This document shows, one piece after another, positions 9,406-18,166 of a stretch of DNA of 64,000 nucleotides; positions within the stretch are counted from its first letter, which is position 1, and every line of letters starts with the position of its first letter. The translations under genes were made by a program, and so were the position numbers. The stretch is taken from contig DPDG01000054.1 in assembly GCA_003526375.1 (NCBI GenBank), positions 49,859-113,858 on the forward strand, in the 5' to 3' direction. This DNA is from Lentisphaeria bacterium (GTDB taxonomy: Bacteria > Verrucomicrobiota > Lentisphaeria > Victivallales > UBA1829). The notes under the pieces were generated by a model, which saw only the letters and a program-made list of their open reading frames with translations, ran no database searches and was not told the origin of the DNA.

Positions 9406-9498
9406 GACCCGAAAAGAAAAAGAAAAGATTTTTTTCAAGAAAAACAGGAGAATCCCACTCCGGAAAAAGATATCCTGTCAGTTTTTTTGAATCTCATC

Positions 9499-9526
9499 TT
9501 GTTTTTTTTCAGCTTCATGGTATTTT
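9499..9526 (+). promoter_or_regulatory. Promoter of the lipoprotein gene at 9565
   Basis: TTGTTT at 9499-9504 and TATTTT at 9521-9526 with a 16-bp spacer, 38 bp before the start codon. Confidence 0.5.
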
Positions 9527-9564
9527 CATAGATAAGGAAATGAAATTCAGAAAACGGGGGTCAT

Positions 9565-10992
9565 ATGCCTTTTATCAGATTATGCTTGATTGTCTTTTCG
9601 GCTCTTATACTGACGTCGTGTACTTTCCCGGAAGACGGCGAGCCTGCCGAATATCCGGAATTTTTCGGACATGCGGACCCTGCCGCCACTCTGGAAAGCA
9701 TCTCCGCGGCGATCCGTTCAGGCAAGGTTTTCATTCAGGACGAAAAAGGATATGGCGAGGTATTCGGTTTCGACAGTTACCGGTTCAATGAGAAAAATAT
9801 CCGCCCGATGAACGTTTCCTTTATTCCGGGGACGAACAGTTTTCAGTGCCTCGCTCTGGTGATGGACTCTGCAACGGAGGACAACCACTACCGGGTAGTA
9901 TTCCTCGTCGGCGGCACGGACCGGAATGCCGTGTTTTCACTGGTCGGAGTCGGAAAAATCGCAGGCGAAAAAGATGTCCCGCCTCCGGTTCTGCCGGAAC
10001 CTTCCGTCGTAACGGCTGTCTGTGAAGCAATGCAAAGAAAAATTCAGGCGGGGGATATTTCATGGGAACAGGAGTTTCCCGACGGAATCATTTCAGAAAC
10101 GCAGACAGGAAGTTCCACGGAAAAGAAGAATGCGGGGGAAAACGTGCAAACGGAGATCAGGAAGTTCCGTTATCCGGAAAGCGAATGGTGGAAAGACCGT
10201 CTGACGGCGCAAAAAGGAAATCTCCGCCTGACGGAAAAAGATCTCTCTCTCTGCGGAATTTCGGCATCACGCAAAAATGAAATCACTCTTGCTTATTGTG
10301 TAAAGCCTTTGATTGTCCGTACAGCAAGACAGATTGTGGCTTATGCGGTACTGGATGCGGTACTGGATCAGGACGGCTCCCTGCTCCGGACTTATGAAGG
10401 AGGCGAAAATTCTTTTGAAAACGCATTTTCCGTCATCATTTATCCTTTCACGCAGAAGGACAATGACGCAATTTACAAAACGGTTTTCGATTATCTTTTC
10501 GAGCAGAGCGCTTTGAAAGCCGGACAAGCCGTGCCGGCGGAAAAAGTCCGTTTTCTTTTCGTGCCGGAAACAGCATCGCCCGACTTCATGGCGAAATATT
10601 CATGGAGCGGCAATATTCCTGTCCGCAGTCCGTTTGTGCGTGACTGGGAGCTGCCTGTTCCCTTCAATGAGAAGGCGGGGCGTTACATGGGATACGGCAG
10701 CGGGGAATTTTACTATTCAGCGGGAGCGATTCGGCCCGTGGACGACTCCACGGTCTATGTCATGACAAATATTTCATGCGTTCCGCCGCTTGCCCTCTCG
10801 GAGCTTTCACCGGAAGCGGCGGAAAAGTGGAAAGCATCGTCACTTCAGGATGCCTCCATGCGGTTCAGCGGACCGGCGGGATATTTGAAACTGAAGAAAG
10901 GATTTTTCGGCTGGTATGTCGATCAGGACCATGTATTTTCACTGAATCCGCCCGAAAAGGAACGGATGGATTCAGATCAGGACAAACCATAA
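9565..10992 (+). CDS. Lipoprotein of unknown family
   Basis: 475 aa. The N-terminus is a lipoprotein signal: short hydrophobic stretch, then the lipobox LTSC with Cys19 as the lipidation site. The mature protein has no domain I recognise. It is polar and tryptophan-poor, with a Lys/Glu-rich linker around residues 170-195 that may separate two domains. A possible RBS (GGGGG) lies about 6 nt upstream of the ATG. The tautomerase gene starts 15 bp after its stop, so they may be cotranscribed from the promoter at 9499. It is divergent from the LacI operon. Likely anchored to a membrane; function unknown. Confidence 0.7.
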   Translation: MPFIRLCLIVFSALILTSCTFPEDGEPAEYPEFFGHADPAATLESISAAIRSGKVFIQDEKGYGEVFGFDSYRFNEKNIRPMNVSFIPGTNSFQCLALVMDSATEDNHYRVVFLVGGTDRNAVFSLVGVGKIAGEKDVPPPVLPEPSVVTAVCEAMQRKIQAGDISWEQEFPDGIISETQTGSSTEKKNAGENVQTEIRKFRYPESEWWKDRLTAQKGNLRLTEKDLSLCGISASRKNEITLAYCVKPLIVRTARQIVAYAVLDAVLDQDGSLLRTYEGGENSFENAFSVIIYPFTQKDNDAIYKTVFDYLFEQSALKAGQAVPAEKVRFLFVPETASPDFMAKYSWSGNIPVRSPFVRDWELPVPFNEKAGRYMGYGSGEFYYSAGAIRPVDDSTVYVMTNISCVPPLALSELSPEAAEKWKASSLQDASMRFSGPAGYLKLKKGFFGWYVDQDHVFSLNPPEKERMDSDQDKP

Positions 10993-11007
10993 CAGAAGGG
11001 GGGAATC

Positions 11008-11355
11008 ATGCCTACTGTAAAACTCACAATCTCGAAAAAATTCGACCGGAACGAAAAGGAAAACCTTGCTCTTGAGCTGACGGCTCTTGTTGCAAAGGAA
11101 ATCGGAAAACCGGAAACCGTAACACAGGCGATTGTCGCGGATGATGCGGTCGTTTCATTCGGCGGCAACTTTCTGGCTCCGTCGGCATTCATTGTCGTCA
11201 TGAGTGTCGGAGGGCTGAACCCGGAAGTCTGCAAACGGCTCTCCGCGGCGCTCTGCGCCTTGCTGGGCAAGTATGGAGTCAGCGGACAGCGCGTTTACAT
11301 CAACTTCTCGGAAAAACGAGGAAATGAATGGGGCTGGAACTCTGACACATTCTGA
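11008..11355 (+). CDS. MIF / phenylpyruvate tautomerase family protein
   Basis: 115 aa, the usual size for the macrophage migration inhibitory factor family. Pro2, which becomes the N-terminal catalytic proline after Met removal, is present (MPTVKL). So are the family features KPETV near residue 33, the SVGGLN strand near residue 72, the second helix (KRLSAALCALLGKYG) and a C-terminal WGWNSDTF matching the family's WGWNGSTF ending. The expected activity is keto-enol tautomerisation of aromatic pyruvates such as phenylpyruvate. GGGGG lies about 6 nt before the start. The substrate in this organism is unknown. Confidence 0.88.
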   Translation: MPTVKLTISKKFDRNEKENLALELTALVAKEIGKPETVTQAIVADDAVVSFGGNFLAPSAFIVVMSVGGLNPEVCKRLSAALCALLGKYGVSGQRVYINFSEKRGNEWGWNSDTF

Positions 11356-11506
11356 AATCAGAACAGGCGGGGAATACTGTCATTCTCCTGCCTGTTCCAT
11401 GCAAAAAACTGTATATGACCGGACATCGGAAACAGTCTGGGGAACATTTTATATCTTTTATGCCGGATGTTTTGGCACAAACATCAATTGAATCAAGGGG
11501 TGGAAT

Positions 11507-12124
11507 GTGAAAGTTTTACTGGTCAACGGGAGTCCGCACAAGGACGGCTGTATTTTCACATCGCTCTCGGAAGTTGCCGGAGCTTTGAAAAACAACGGCG
11601 TCGATTCCGAAATCTTTTGGATCGGCAACCGGGCAGTGCAAGGCTGCATTGCCTGTTGGAAATGCCGTGAAAACGGAACGCGCTGTGTGTTCAAGGATCA
11701 GCTTTACACGGATTTCGTGGGAAAGATGAAGGAGTGTGATGGAATTGTGATCGGGGCACCCGTCTATTACGCGGGTCCTCCGGGAAGTCTCTGCGCAATT
11801 CTCGACCGGGCATTTTTCTCCGCGACGGAATATTTTCAATATAAACCTGCCGCATGTGTGGTCAACTGCCGCCGCGGAGGGGCAAGTTCAACGTTCGACA
11901 GACTGAACAAATACTTTACGATCTGCCAGATGCCGGTTGTTTCGAGCCAGTATTGGAACTCGACACACGGCTTCACCCCGGATGAGGTCCGCCGTGATCT
12001 GGAAGGATTGCAGACCATGCGCACGCTCGGAAACAATATGGCATATCTGCTGAAAACAGCCGCACAGTCCAATGTCCCGCGTCCCGTGCAGGAACCGTGG
12101 ATCGGAACCAACTTCATTTCATAA
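11507..12124 (+). CDS. Flavodoxin-fold NAD(P)H-dependent FMN reductase
   Basis: 205 aa. The N-terminal phosphate-binding motif LLVNGSPHKDGCIFTSL (residues 4-20) binds FMN in this family. Next comes an IACWKC dithiol near residue 50, then the flavin-contacting GIVIGAPVYYAGPPGSL and a RGGAS loop near residue 125. The CxxC pair is typical of iron-sulfur-flavoprotein-like members, though the full Cys spacing of true isf proteins is not complete. Predicted to be a cytoplasmic flavin-dependent oxidoreductase; electron donor and acceptor unknown. It ends 19 bp before a bidirectional terminator. Confidence 0.85.
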   Translation: MKVLLVNGSPHKDGCIFTSLSEVAGALKNNGVDSEIFWIGNRAVQGCIACWKCRENGTRCVFKDQLYTDFVGKMKECDGIVIGAPVYYAGPPGSLCAILDRAFFSATEYFQYKPAACVVNCRRGGASSTFDRLNKYFTICQMPVVSSQYWNSTHGFTPDEVRRDLEGLQTMRTLGNNMAYLLKTAAQSNVPRPVQEPWIGTNFIS

Positions 12125-12142
12125 AAAACCGGCAGCCTGCCG

Positions 12143-12181
12143 AAAAAAAAGCCCCGCAGGATTTTTCCACGGGGCTTTTTC
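12143..12181. terminator. Bidirectional terminator between the reductase and hisG
   Basis: A-run, then GCCCCG, a 13-nt loop, CGGGGC and a T-run. It is symmetrical, so it can stop transcripts from both converging genes. Confidence 0.85.
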
Positions 12182-12197
12182 ATGGGAATCAGAAACT

Positions 12198-13070
12198 TTA
12201 TTCCACAATCTTGTTCAGCGGATATTCGACAATGCCGCTGGCGCCGAGATGCTTGAGATCGGGAATCAGTTCACGAACCACATGCTCCGAAACAATCGTA
12301 TTCAAGGCTACCCATTCGGAATCGGAAAGCGGAGAAATCGTGGGACGTTCAAGAGCCGGAAGCTTGCCGAGAATCTTGTCAAGATCAGCCTTCTTCGCAT
12401 TCAGCAACAAGCCGACTTTGCCTTCCGCAGCGAGCACAGCCTTGAGCAGGAGCGCGATATTCTCGATCTTCTCTTTCTTGACTGGGTCCAGATACGCCTT
12501 TTTGTTGGCAATGAAACGGGTTGTGCTGATACAGAGCGTATCAATGATTTTCAGGTGGTTCGCACGCAGAGAGGAACCGGTTTCCGTGATCTCGACAATC
12601 GCATCGGCGAGTTTCGGCGGCTTGACCTCAGTCGCGCCCCAGGAAAATTCGACGGTCGCGTTGACATTGTTCTTTGCGAGATAACGCTTCGTCATGCCGA
12701 CCGCTTCCGTGGAAATCCGTTTGCCCTCAAGGTCTTTCACGGAGTGGATTCCGGAGTTTTCCGGCACGGCGAGAACCCAGCGGAGAGGATTGCGCCCGAC
12801 TTTGCCGTAAACGAGCTCCGCGGCTTCGATCACATCGGAGCCGTTTTCCTGAATCCAGTCGAAACCGGTCAGTCCGCAGTCAAGAATTCCCTCCTCGACA
12901 TAACGGGACATTTCCTGAGCGCGGATCAGCATACATTCGATATCCGGATCGTCGATGGACGGATAATAGGAACGTGAACTGATTTCAATTTTGTAGCCTG
13001 CCTTTGCGAACATGTCCACGGTGGACTGTTCCAAACTGCCTTTCGGGAGTCCGAGCATCAATTTTGACAT
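12198..13070 (-). CDS. hisG: ATP phosphoribosyltransferase, long form
   Basis: 290 aa, matching the long HisG form with a C-terminal ACT-like regulatory domain (about residues 215-290). Characteristic elements are LGLPKGSLEQST at the N-terminus, LDCGLTGFDWIQENG near residue 63, and the PRPP-binding region ADAIVEITETGSSLRANHL near residue 155. It catalyses the first step of histidine synthesis, ATP plus PRPP to phosphoribosyl-ATP, and is normally feedback-inhibited by histidine. The gene stands alone here with its own promoter (13147-13174) and terminator; no other his gene is in the window. Confidence 0.95.
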   Translation of the reverse strand: MSKLMLGLPKGSLEQSTVDMFAKAGYKIEISSRSYYPSIDDPDIECMLIRAQEMSRYVEEGILDCGLTGFDWIQENGSDVIEAAELVYGKVGRNPLRWVLAVPENSGIHSVKDLEGKRISTEAVGMTKRYLAKNNVNATVEFSWGATEVKPPKLADAIVEITETGSSLRANHLKIIDTLCISTTRFIANKKAYLDPVKKEKIENIALLLKAVLAAEGKVGLLLNAKKADLDKILGKLPALERPTISPLSDSEWVALNTIVSEHVVRELIPDLKHLGASGIVEYPLNKIVE

Positions 13071-13412
13071 TCTGCTTTTTCCTTTATGTTGAATTATTTA
13101 TGAAAATTCAAATCTGCCGGGTAAAATTAAAAACGACCGAAGCTGTAATATAATATTGTTTCATTTATTTTCAATCAGGCACAGGCAAAAAAGGGAAAGA
13201 TTACAGGATACTCCTCATCTCCGGAGACAGAAAATTCTCCTTGGGAATCATGGTATCGCAGGCTGGAGCCACAACCCCATGTCATTCCCGAGGCTGAAAA
13301 TCCAACAACGGAATCACCTCAAATCCTTGTTCATCGACTCCAAATTTACCGGAAACCATCTTTCCGTTTTCCAGCTCCGCATCTCCCGCAATTCGCTTTC
13401 CTTTTTGATTGA
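13071..13412 (-). other. Gap: hisG promoter and an unassigned open frame
   Basis: The hisG promoter occupies 13147-13174. Upstream of it a minus-strand frame without a start codon is open from 13461 to a stop at 13282 and overlaps the end of the SGNH gene out of frame. Its residues look protein-like (GKRIAGDAELENGKMVSG), so it may be the 3' remnant of a lost gene, or chance. Confidence 0.3.
13147..13174 (-). promoter_or_regulatory. hisG promoter
   Basis: TTGAAA at 13169-13174 and TATATT at 13147-13152 on the minus strand, 16-bp spacer, 77 bp before the hisG start. Confidence 0.65.
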
Positions 13413-14384
13413 CTATTGTATTTGCCGGATCAGATTTTTCGACATCTGCGAAAAACCGGAATCATTTGGATGCAGATATCCGTCACTGAACAGGGAAGTA
13501 TCATGCGGGATCAAAGAAAAACCATCTATGATCCGGATTATGGAATATTTCTCGTATATGCTCCGGTAAATTTTTCCGGCATCTTCGAATGTCCCGGCAT
13601 TCCGAATGCATCCGAAATCGCTCCGCCACAAAGGAAGAATTGCGAAAACAGGGACATCAGGATACGACTCAACTAATCTTCTGCAAAAAAGGTCCGTATG
13701 ACGTCTCAATTCTTCCCGGGAAAAATTTCCGGACCAGTCATTTGTTCCGTATGCAATTGTCAGCAGATCCGGTTGCATGGGATCGGCATTTGCCAGTAAA
13801 TCCGGCCTGAATACTTCCCCGCCGATTCCTTTATTGATCATCTCCGCATCAAAAGCGTCCGCAAGCTGATTGGGATACGTCAGAAATGAATGGCGTGCAT
13901 CATATCCCTGGGTAATCGAATCCCCGAAGCAAATCATTTTTCTGCTTTTCCGAAGATACTGAATAACGGAGGCGTCATCAAAAAGCAATCGGCTCAGTTT
14001 CACTGCAACCAGACAGGGGAAATAGACCGCAATAGTTTTTATTCCCTGTGGCAACTCAACTTGCAACGTGCCGTCCGGTTGTTCTTCATAGGATTCACTG
14101 CCTTCGTGTTTGACCAGTATTCCATTCACAAAGACATCAAAATAATAGAATTTGCGAGAGGACGCTCCTGTAACATGATAATCCATTGCAAAGAAAGAGG
14201 AAGATGTTTTGAACTCCAGGCGAATCCCTGAAGATGCAAATGTCTTACGATAAAAGTCAGGCATGTTCCGATACGTGCCTCTCTGTTCATCCGTAAATCT
14301 TGAAAATAAAAACCAACCGTCTTTTTCTGTTACGGCAACAGCGCCATGGGTTAATTTGCGGACTAAATCCAGATCAGCATACAT
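13413..14384 (-). CDS. SGNH/GDSL esterase with N-terminal beta domain
   Basis: 323 aa, no signal peptide. Residues 1-145 look like a beta-sandwich domain, as in SsfX3-type carbohydrate esterases. The SGNH hydrolase follows: block I FGDSITQG with nucleophile Ser156, block II GIGG (residues 187-189), block III YGTND with Asn215, and block V DGYLHPND with Asp301 and His305. All four catalytic blocks are intact. Expected to remove acetyl or other acyl groups from sugars. It is the last gene of the operon starting at 25265, about 60 bp after the dehydrogenase gene. Confidence 0.87.
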   Translation of the reverse strand: MYADLDLVRKLTHGAVAVTEKDGWFLFSRFTDEQRGTYRNMPDFYRKTFASSGIRLEFKTSSSFFAMDYHVTGASSRKFYYFDVFVNGILVKHEGSESYEEQPDGTLQVELPQGIKTIAVYFPCLVAVKLSRLLFDDASVIQYLRKSRKMICFGDSITQGYDARHSFLTYPNQLADAFDAEMINKGIGGEVFRPDLLANADPMQPDLLTIAYGTNDWSGNFSREELRRHTDLFCRRLVESYPDVPVFAILPLWRSDFGCIRNAGTFEDAGKIYRSIYEKYSIIRIIDGFSLIPHDTSLFSDGYLHPNDSGFSQMSKNLIRQIQ

Positions 14385-14442
14385 CGTTCGAAGTAAATCC
14401 TTTCACAGGCAGTTCATTTTGATTTGCGCGGAAAATCACTTT

Positions 14443-16080
14443 TCATTCCTCCCTCTCGCCGAACGCGGCAAAGATTTTCTGTTCCGTTTCCGCCGTATAG
14501 AATCCGTTGGCATCAAGCGTTGCGGGCAAATCCGGAGAAATTTTCGCCAGATCGCTCATTGCGGTCAGCGGCAGATCCGGGCAGTTCGGGAAAATCACGG
14601 TTTTCCCGGGAAACGCGCCGGATGCCACTTTTTCAAGACCTTTCTTCAGTTCCTTCATTCCGCCGATTGCCCCGAGTGCGCTTACGCAGAGGAACTCGCC
14701 TTCCGCCGCCGCACGGACCGTATCAATCATATCATCCGTACTGCTGCCGGAGGAGCCGGTGAAACGGATGTGATTCTCCACGATGTCGCGGATGGAAATT
14801 GCACCGGTATCGCCTGCGGGAATTCCGGCAAACACATTCATCAGACCGCCGCGGCCGAGATAGGAGGCGGCGGTTTCGCCGCATTCCGCCGAGGGCACCA
14901 GCAGCAGAATGTCATCGAAGCCCTCCGGCGCAAATTCGCGAAGCAGCCGGTCAAATTCAGCCGCCGACATCCCCGATGGATTGACAAAGCGGCATTCGAC
15001 CCCCAGTTCCGAGGCACGTTTCCCCAGAAACTTCTGCAAATGTTCCAGCCGTGCGTCATCCAGATCGCTGACCAGGATTTTCCCGGCATGTCCGGGAGAG
15101 ACCGCCGCCAGTTCCACGTGCATCTGCCCCATCGCCCCTGCCCCGCCGAAAAACCATGCCGTCCCGCCGGGCTTGATCGACATTCTGCGTCCGGCACGGT
15201 AGGCATCGGAAAGATCCAGTGACATGGTTCCCTGATAGAAACGGTTCTGATAATGCAACGCCCCCAGGTCAATCGCACACTTTCGACACGGAGTTGCTCC
15301 GGCAAAGGTGATGACGGCTTTCTGCCCGGCGAGAGCAACGGCTTTTTCGCAAACTTCAGGATCAGTCACATCACAACATACAATATCGTCGAACTCCCCT
15401 TCCAGCTCAAGAGAACCGACGGCTTCCCCCTGGAACGATGCGGGCGCGGTTCCGTAAATTTTGCAGACGGCGGGCGGGTTCCGCTCAAATAAATCCCCAG
15501 GCACATATTCTTTTGCCGCATTGCCGAAAACAAAGAGACGTTTTCCGTCCTTCAGCGGTTCGGCGCGATGGGTGATATGCGCAGAGGCGCGGACACAAGT
15601 CCACGGTTCGATCAGCGCGGCGGCAGCGGCGGAAAGTCCGTCGGGCCAGTCCAGCAGATAACTGCGCCCTTCTCCCGCCCAGACCCGTTTATCCAGAATG
15701 CTGTACTGCGTCATGCCTCCCGGCATGCCGTATCCGTAGGCACAACTGCGCCCGCCGACAAAGATATCGCATTGAATCAGACAGCGGCGACCTTCGTAAA
15801 ATTCGTCCGGTACGTTCTTTCCTTTTCCGACTATGGTGAAAACAGCCTCGTGTCCGGGGATCAGCGGATGAGTTTTCAAATCCTTTTCCCACAGCTTCGG
15901 ATGAGTTGCACCCGCACGGATGATCTTGATATCCGAAAAGCAGAGTCCCAGCGCGTCCACACGCACCAGAATTTCATCATCGCCCGGAACGGGCATGGCA
16001 TCCCGGGACGGGGCACCGTTTTCTCCGAAATTTTCCATTCCCTGACCGAAAAGTTTCCATGAAAGATTGATTTTTTTCAT
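14443..16080 (-). CDS. Zinc-binding medium-chain dehydrogenase, extended form
   Basis: 545 aa from the ATG at 16080, much longer than the usual 350 aa of sorbitol/threonine dehydrogenases. The N-terminal GroES-like domain keeps the catalytic zinc ligands Cys47 (GLCFSD) and His77-Glu78 (PGHE). A nucleotide-binding core follows in two parts. One is degenerate (KRLFVFGNAAKEYV, then FDDIVCCDV); the second has a clear Rossmann turn, WFFGGAGAMGQMHVELA. The extra length is therefore an inserted or duplicated Rossmann-like segment. Probably oxidises a sugar or polyol released by the operon's glycosidases. Substrate unknown. An alternative start lies 4 codons upstream. Confidence 0.8.
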   Translation of the reverse strand: MKKINLSWKLFGQGMENFGENGAPSRDAMPVPGDDEILVRVDALGLCFSDIKIIRAGATHPKLWEKDLKTHPLIPGHEAVFTIVGKGKNVPDEFYEGRRCLIQCDIFVGGRSCAYGYGMPGGMTQYSILDKRVWAGEGRSYLLDWPDGLSAAAAALIEPWTCVRASAHITHRAEPLKDGKRLFVFGNAAKEYVPGDLFERNPPAVCKIYGTAPASFQGEAVGSLELEGEFDDIVCCDVTDPEVCEKAVALAGQKAVITFAGATPCRKCAIDLGALHYQNRFYQGTMSLDLSDAYRAGRRMSIKPGGTAWFFGGAGAMGQMHVELAAVSPGHAGKILVSDLDDARLEHLQKFLGKRASELGVECRFVNPSGMSAAEFDRLLREFAPEGFDDILLLVPSAECGETAASYLGRGGLMNVFAGIPAGDTGAISIRDIVENHIRFTGSSGSSTDDMIDTVRAAAEGEFLCVSALGAIGGMKELKKGLEKVASGAFPGKTVIFPNCPDLPLTAMSDLAKISPDLPATLDANGFYTAETEQKIFAAFGEREE

Positions 16081-16111
16081 TGTCCTGCACACTTCAATTT
16101 TATTCTGTTTT

Positions 16112-18067
16112 TCATAATCCGGAGGGCGTTATCTCAAGCAGTCCGGCAACCAGTTCTGAGGGCAGTTCAAGAGAAATCGAATTCTCTTTTCCTGTGAATG
16201 CCAGACCGACAGGGCCCAACCCCGGCTGATATAAAATACAGTCCTTCGCATCCTCGATTCCGGGGAGTGTGATTCCAATTTCTCCTGCCGTTGATATGCG
16301 TCCGGCAAGGCGGCTCATCGTCCTGACCAGGCTGATGCAGTAAGTATTCCGTTCGCTCCGATAGATGTTACCCTGAAAACCGAGAGGCAGCCGCAACGGA
16401 TCAGGATCAAAGACCCAGCGCCTGCGGTAGAGCTTTTCCAGCAGCGGAAGATATTTTTCATAGAGATCGCGCGACGGCATGGCGGCGGGGTAACTGGCGA
16501 ATCCGGCGCCGTAAAGCAGCGCTTTCCGGAACATCATCTCAATATGGGCATCGTCGTGCTCATATACCAGAAAGAACAGCGGTTTGGCGCCGATTCCGTA
16601 ATACTGGAGATGCTCGCATAACCAGCTGTCACCCTCCGCCATGAACGCATCGAAATATTTCAGAATGCCGACACCGAACGGACCGTTGGCAATGATCGTT
16701 TTTTCCGGATGCAGCAGGCGCGACAAATGTTCCAGATGGGGAAAATAATTGAAACCGCTCATATAGGCGGGCTGATTGTCGATCGCCGTGATTCCGTCAT
16801 CATGCGCAGTATCGACAAAATTATAACACGGCTGATCCAGAAAGATTCCGTCCGCCTCCGGATAACGCGCTGTGATGCCATCAATCTGGCGGTCAATTTC
16901 CTTTCCGAAGGGAAGCGCCGGATCGGAATTCATCATATAAGTTTTCTCCCAGCCGCTCCAATTCTGACCGCGCCGGTCTTTCTGGCGGCAGACTTCCATT
17001 TCCGGAGGCAGAAGTTTTTCATCGCCGTCGCCCGTAACCTGAAGATAGAGGAATGCGGCGGTTCCGGCGTCATGCAGCGTCTGAATCGTCTGATGAATCA
17101 TCGCTTCGGAAATCATCGTCTCATTGGTTCTGAAGTGACCGCTCTTCCATTGCGGAATCCCTTCCGGATGATAATTCCCGTAGGCGGGGAAATGGCCGTG
17201 AACCTCATACCATTTGATTCCGAGTTCAACCATCCGGCGCACCTCCTGTGCCGAAACGGTAAATTCTCCGCAGACGTGCCCGCCCCAGAGAGAATCAATC
17301 TGCGGCGAACGCGGCTCAAAATATTCCGTAAAACGTTCATAAACCCAACCCAGTGCCGGACGCCAGTCGCCGGGAGTCCCATGCAGCAGAAGTTTCGTTT
17401 TTGCCGTATGGTCCGGGGATAAGGCGAGCCAATCGAACTCCGCACGCAAATCCAGTTCGCGGAATCCGAACAGAAAGCGGAAACGCGGGGTCTTGAAATC
17501 AAATGGCATGGCAAGGGCAAAACCGGAATCATCTTGTGTCCGGTAACAGGAAAGCAGCGGCATCAGAATTCCGCTTGTAACTTCTCCATATTCCAGGGAA
17601 AGTCCCGCAAAGCGGGAAATCTGAGAGGGCATTCCATCTTTCGCAGCCCAGAAATGAACCGGAAAGACGGGCTGCGGCAACGGCAGATTCCAACTGACCG
17701 CGCAGGAACGGTAATCTCCGTCTGCAAGCGTCAGCGCGGATTCCCAGCAGATTGCATCATCGGCGGAACTGTAGGTTTCCCGCAATGACCACGGCGCACC
17801 CTGAAATTGTTTGTGAATGACAAGCCGTTCCGCGTTTGCTTCAAATACAACACTTTTCAAGTCACGCCGCCCGAAAGTGCGTTGAAGCAGATCATCCCGG
17901 ACTGTTACGTCACCACAATAGGCAGCCCAGACTTTCCGTTCACCGGAAATGTTGACAATACGGTTGACGCATCCGTCTGCTTTTCCAATGGAAAGCTCCA
18001 TGCCACCGGCAGAAATCCGCCAGAGTTCTTCTGTCTCAAGAAGAAATGAAGAGTTGTCCTTGCTCAT
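16112..18067 (-). CDS. Putative glycosidase: beta-sandwich plus TIM barrel, family unassigned
   Basis: 651 aa from the ATG at 18067, chosen for AAGG 6 nt upstream; a start 10 codons earlier is possible. Residues 1-235 look like a beta-sandwich resembling the N-terminal domains of GH31/GH36-type enzymes. Residues 260-540 look like a TIM barrel with WYEVHGHFPAYGNYHPEG, a FLYLQVTGDGD strand and ADGIFLDQPCYNF, where Asp411 at a strand end is a plausible nucleophile. A C-terminal beta domain ends the protein. It fits the loosely defined DUF6259-like group, but I cannot name catalytic residues securely. It has no signal peptide and lies between GH2 and the dehydrogenase, so a cytoplasmic role on oligosaccharides is likely. 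Confidence 0.65.
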   Translation of the reverse strand: MSKDNSSFLLETEELWRISAGGMELSIGKADGCVNRIVNISGERKVWAAYCGDVTVRDDLLQRTFGRRDLKSVVFEANAERLVIHKQFQGAPWSLRETYSSADDAICWESALTLADGDYRSCAVSWNLPLPQPVFPVHFWAAKDGMPSQISRFAGLSLEYGEVTSGILMPLLSCYRTQDDSGFALAMPFDFKTPRFRFLFGFRELDLRAEFDWLALSPDHTAKTKLLLHGTPGDWRPALGWVYERFTEYFEPRSPQIDSLWGGHVCGEFTVSAQEVRRMVELGIKWYEVHGHFPAYGNYHPEGIPQWKSGHFRTNETMISEAMIHQTIQTLHDAGTAAFLYLQVTGDGDEKLLPPEMEVCRQKDRRGQNWSGWEKTYMMNSDPALPFGKEIDRQIDGITARYPEADGIFLDQPCYNFVDTAHDDGITAIDNQPAYMSGFNYFPHLEHLSRLLHPEKTIIANGPFGVGILKYFDAFMAEGDSWLCEHLQYYGIGAKPLFFLVYEHDDAHIEMMFRKALLYGAGFASYPAAMPSRDLYEKYLPLLEKLYRRRWVFDPDPLRLPLGFQGNIYRSERNTYCISLVRTMSRLAGRISTAGEIGITLPGIEDAKDCILYQPGLGPVGLAFTGKENSISLELPSELVAGLLEITPSGL

Positions 18068-18166
18068 AAAAAACCTTTCCTGATCAATATAAAACAATGT
18101 TATGCCAAATACAAATACCGAAGGAAGAACCGGGCAGCATTCTGCATAGAAAACGATACCCGCTTT

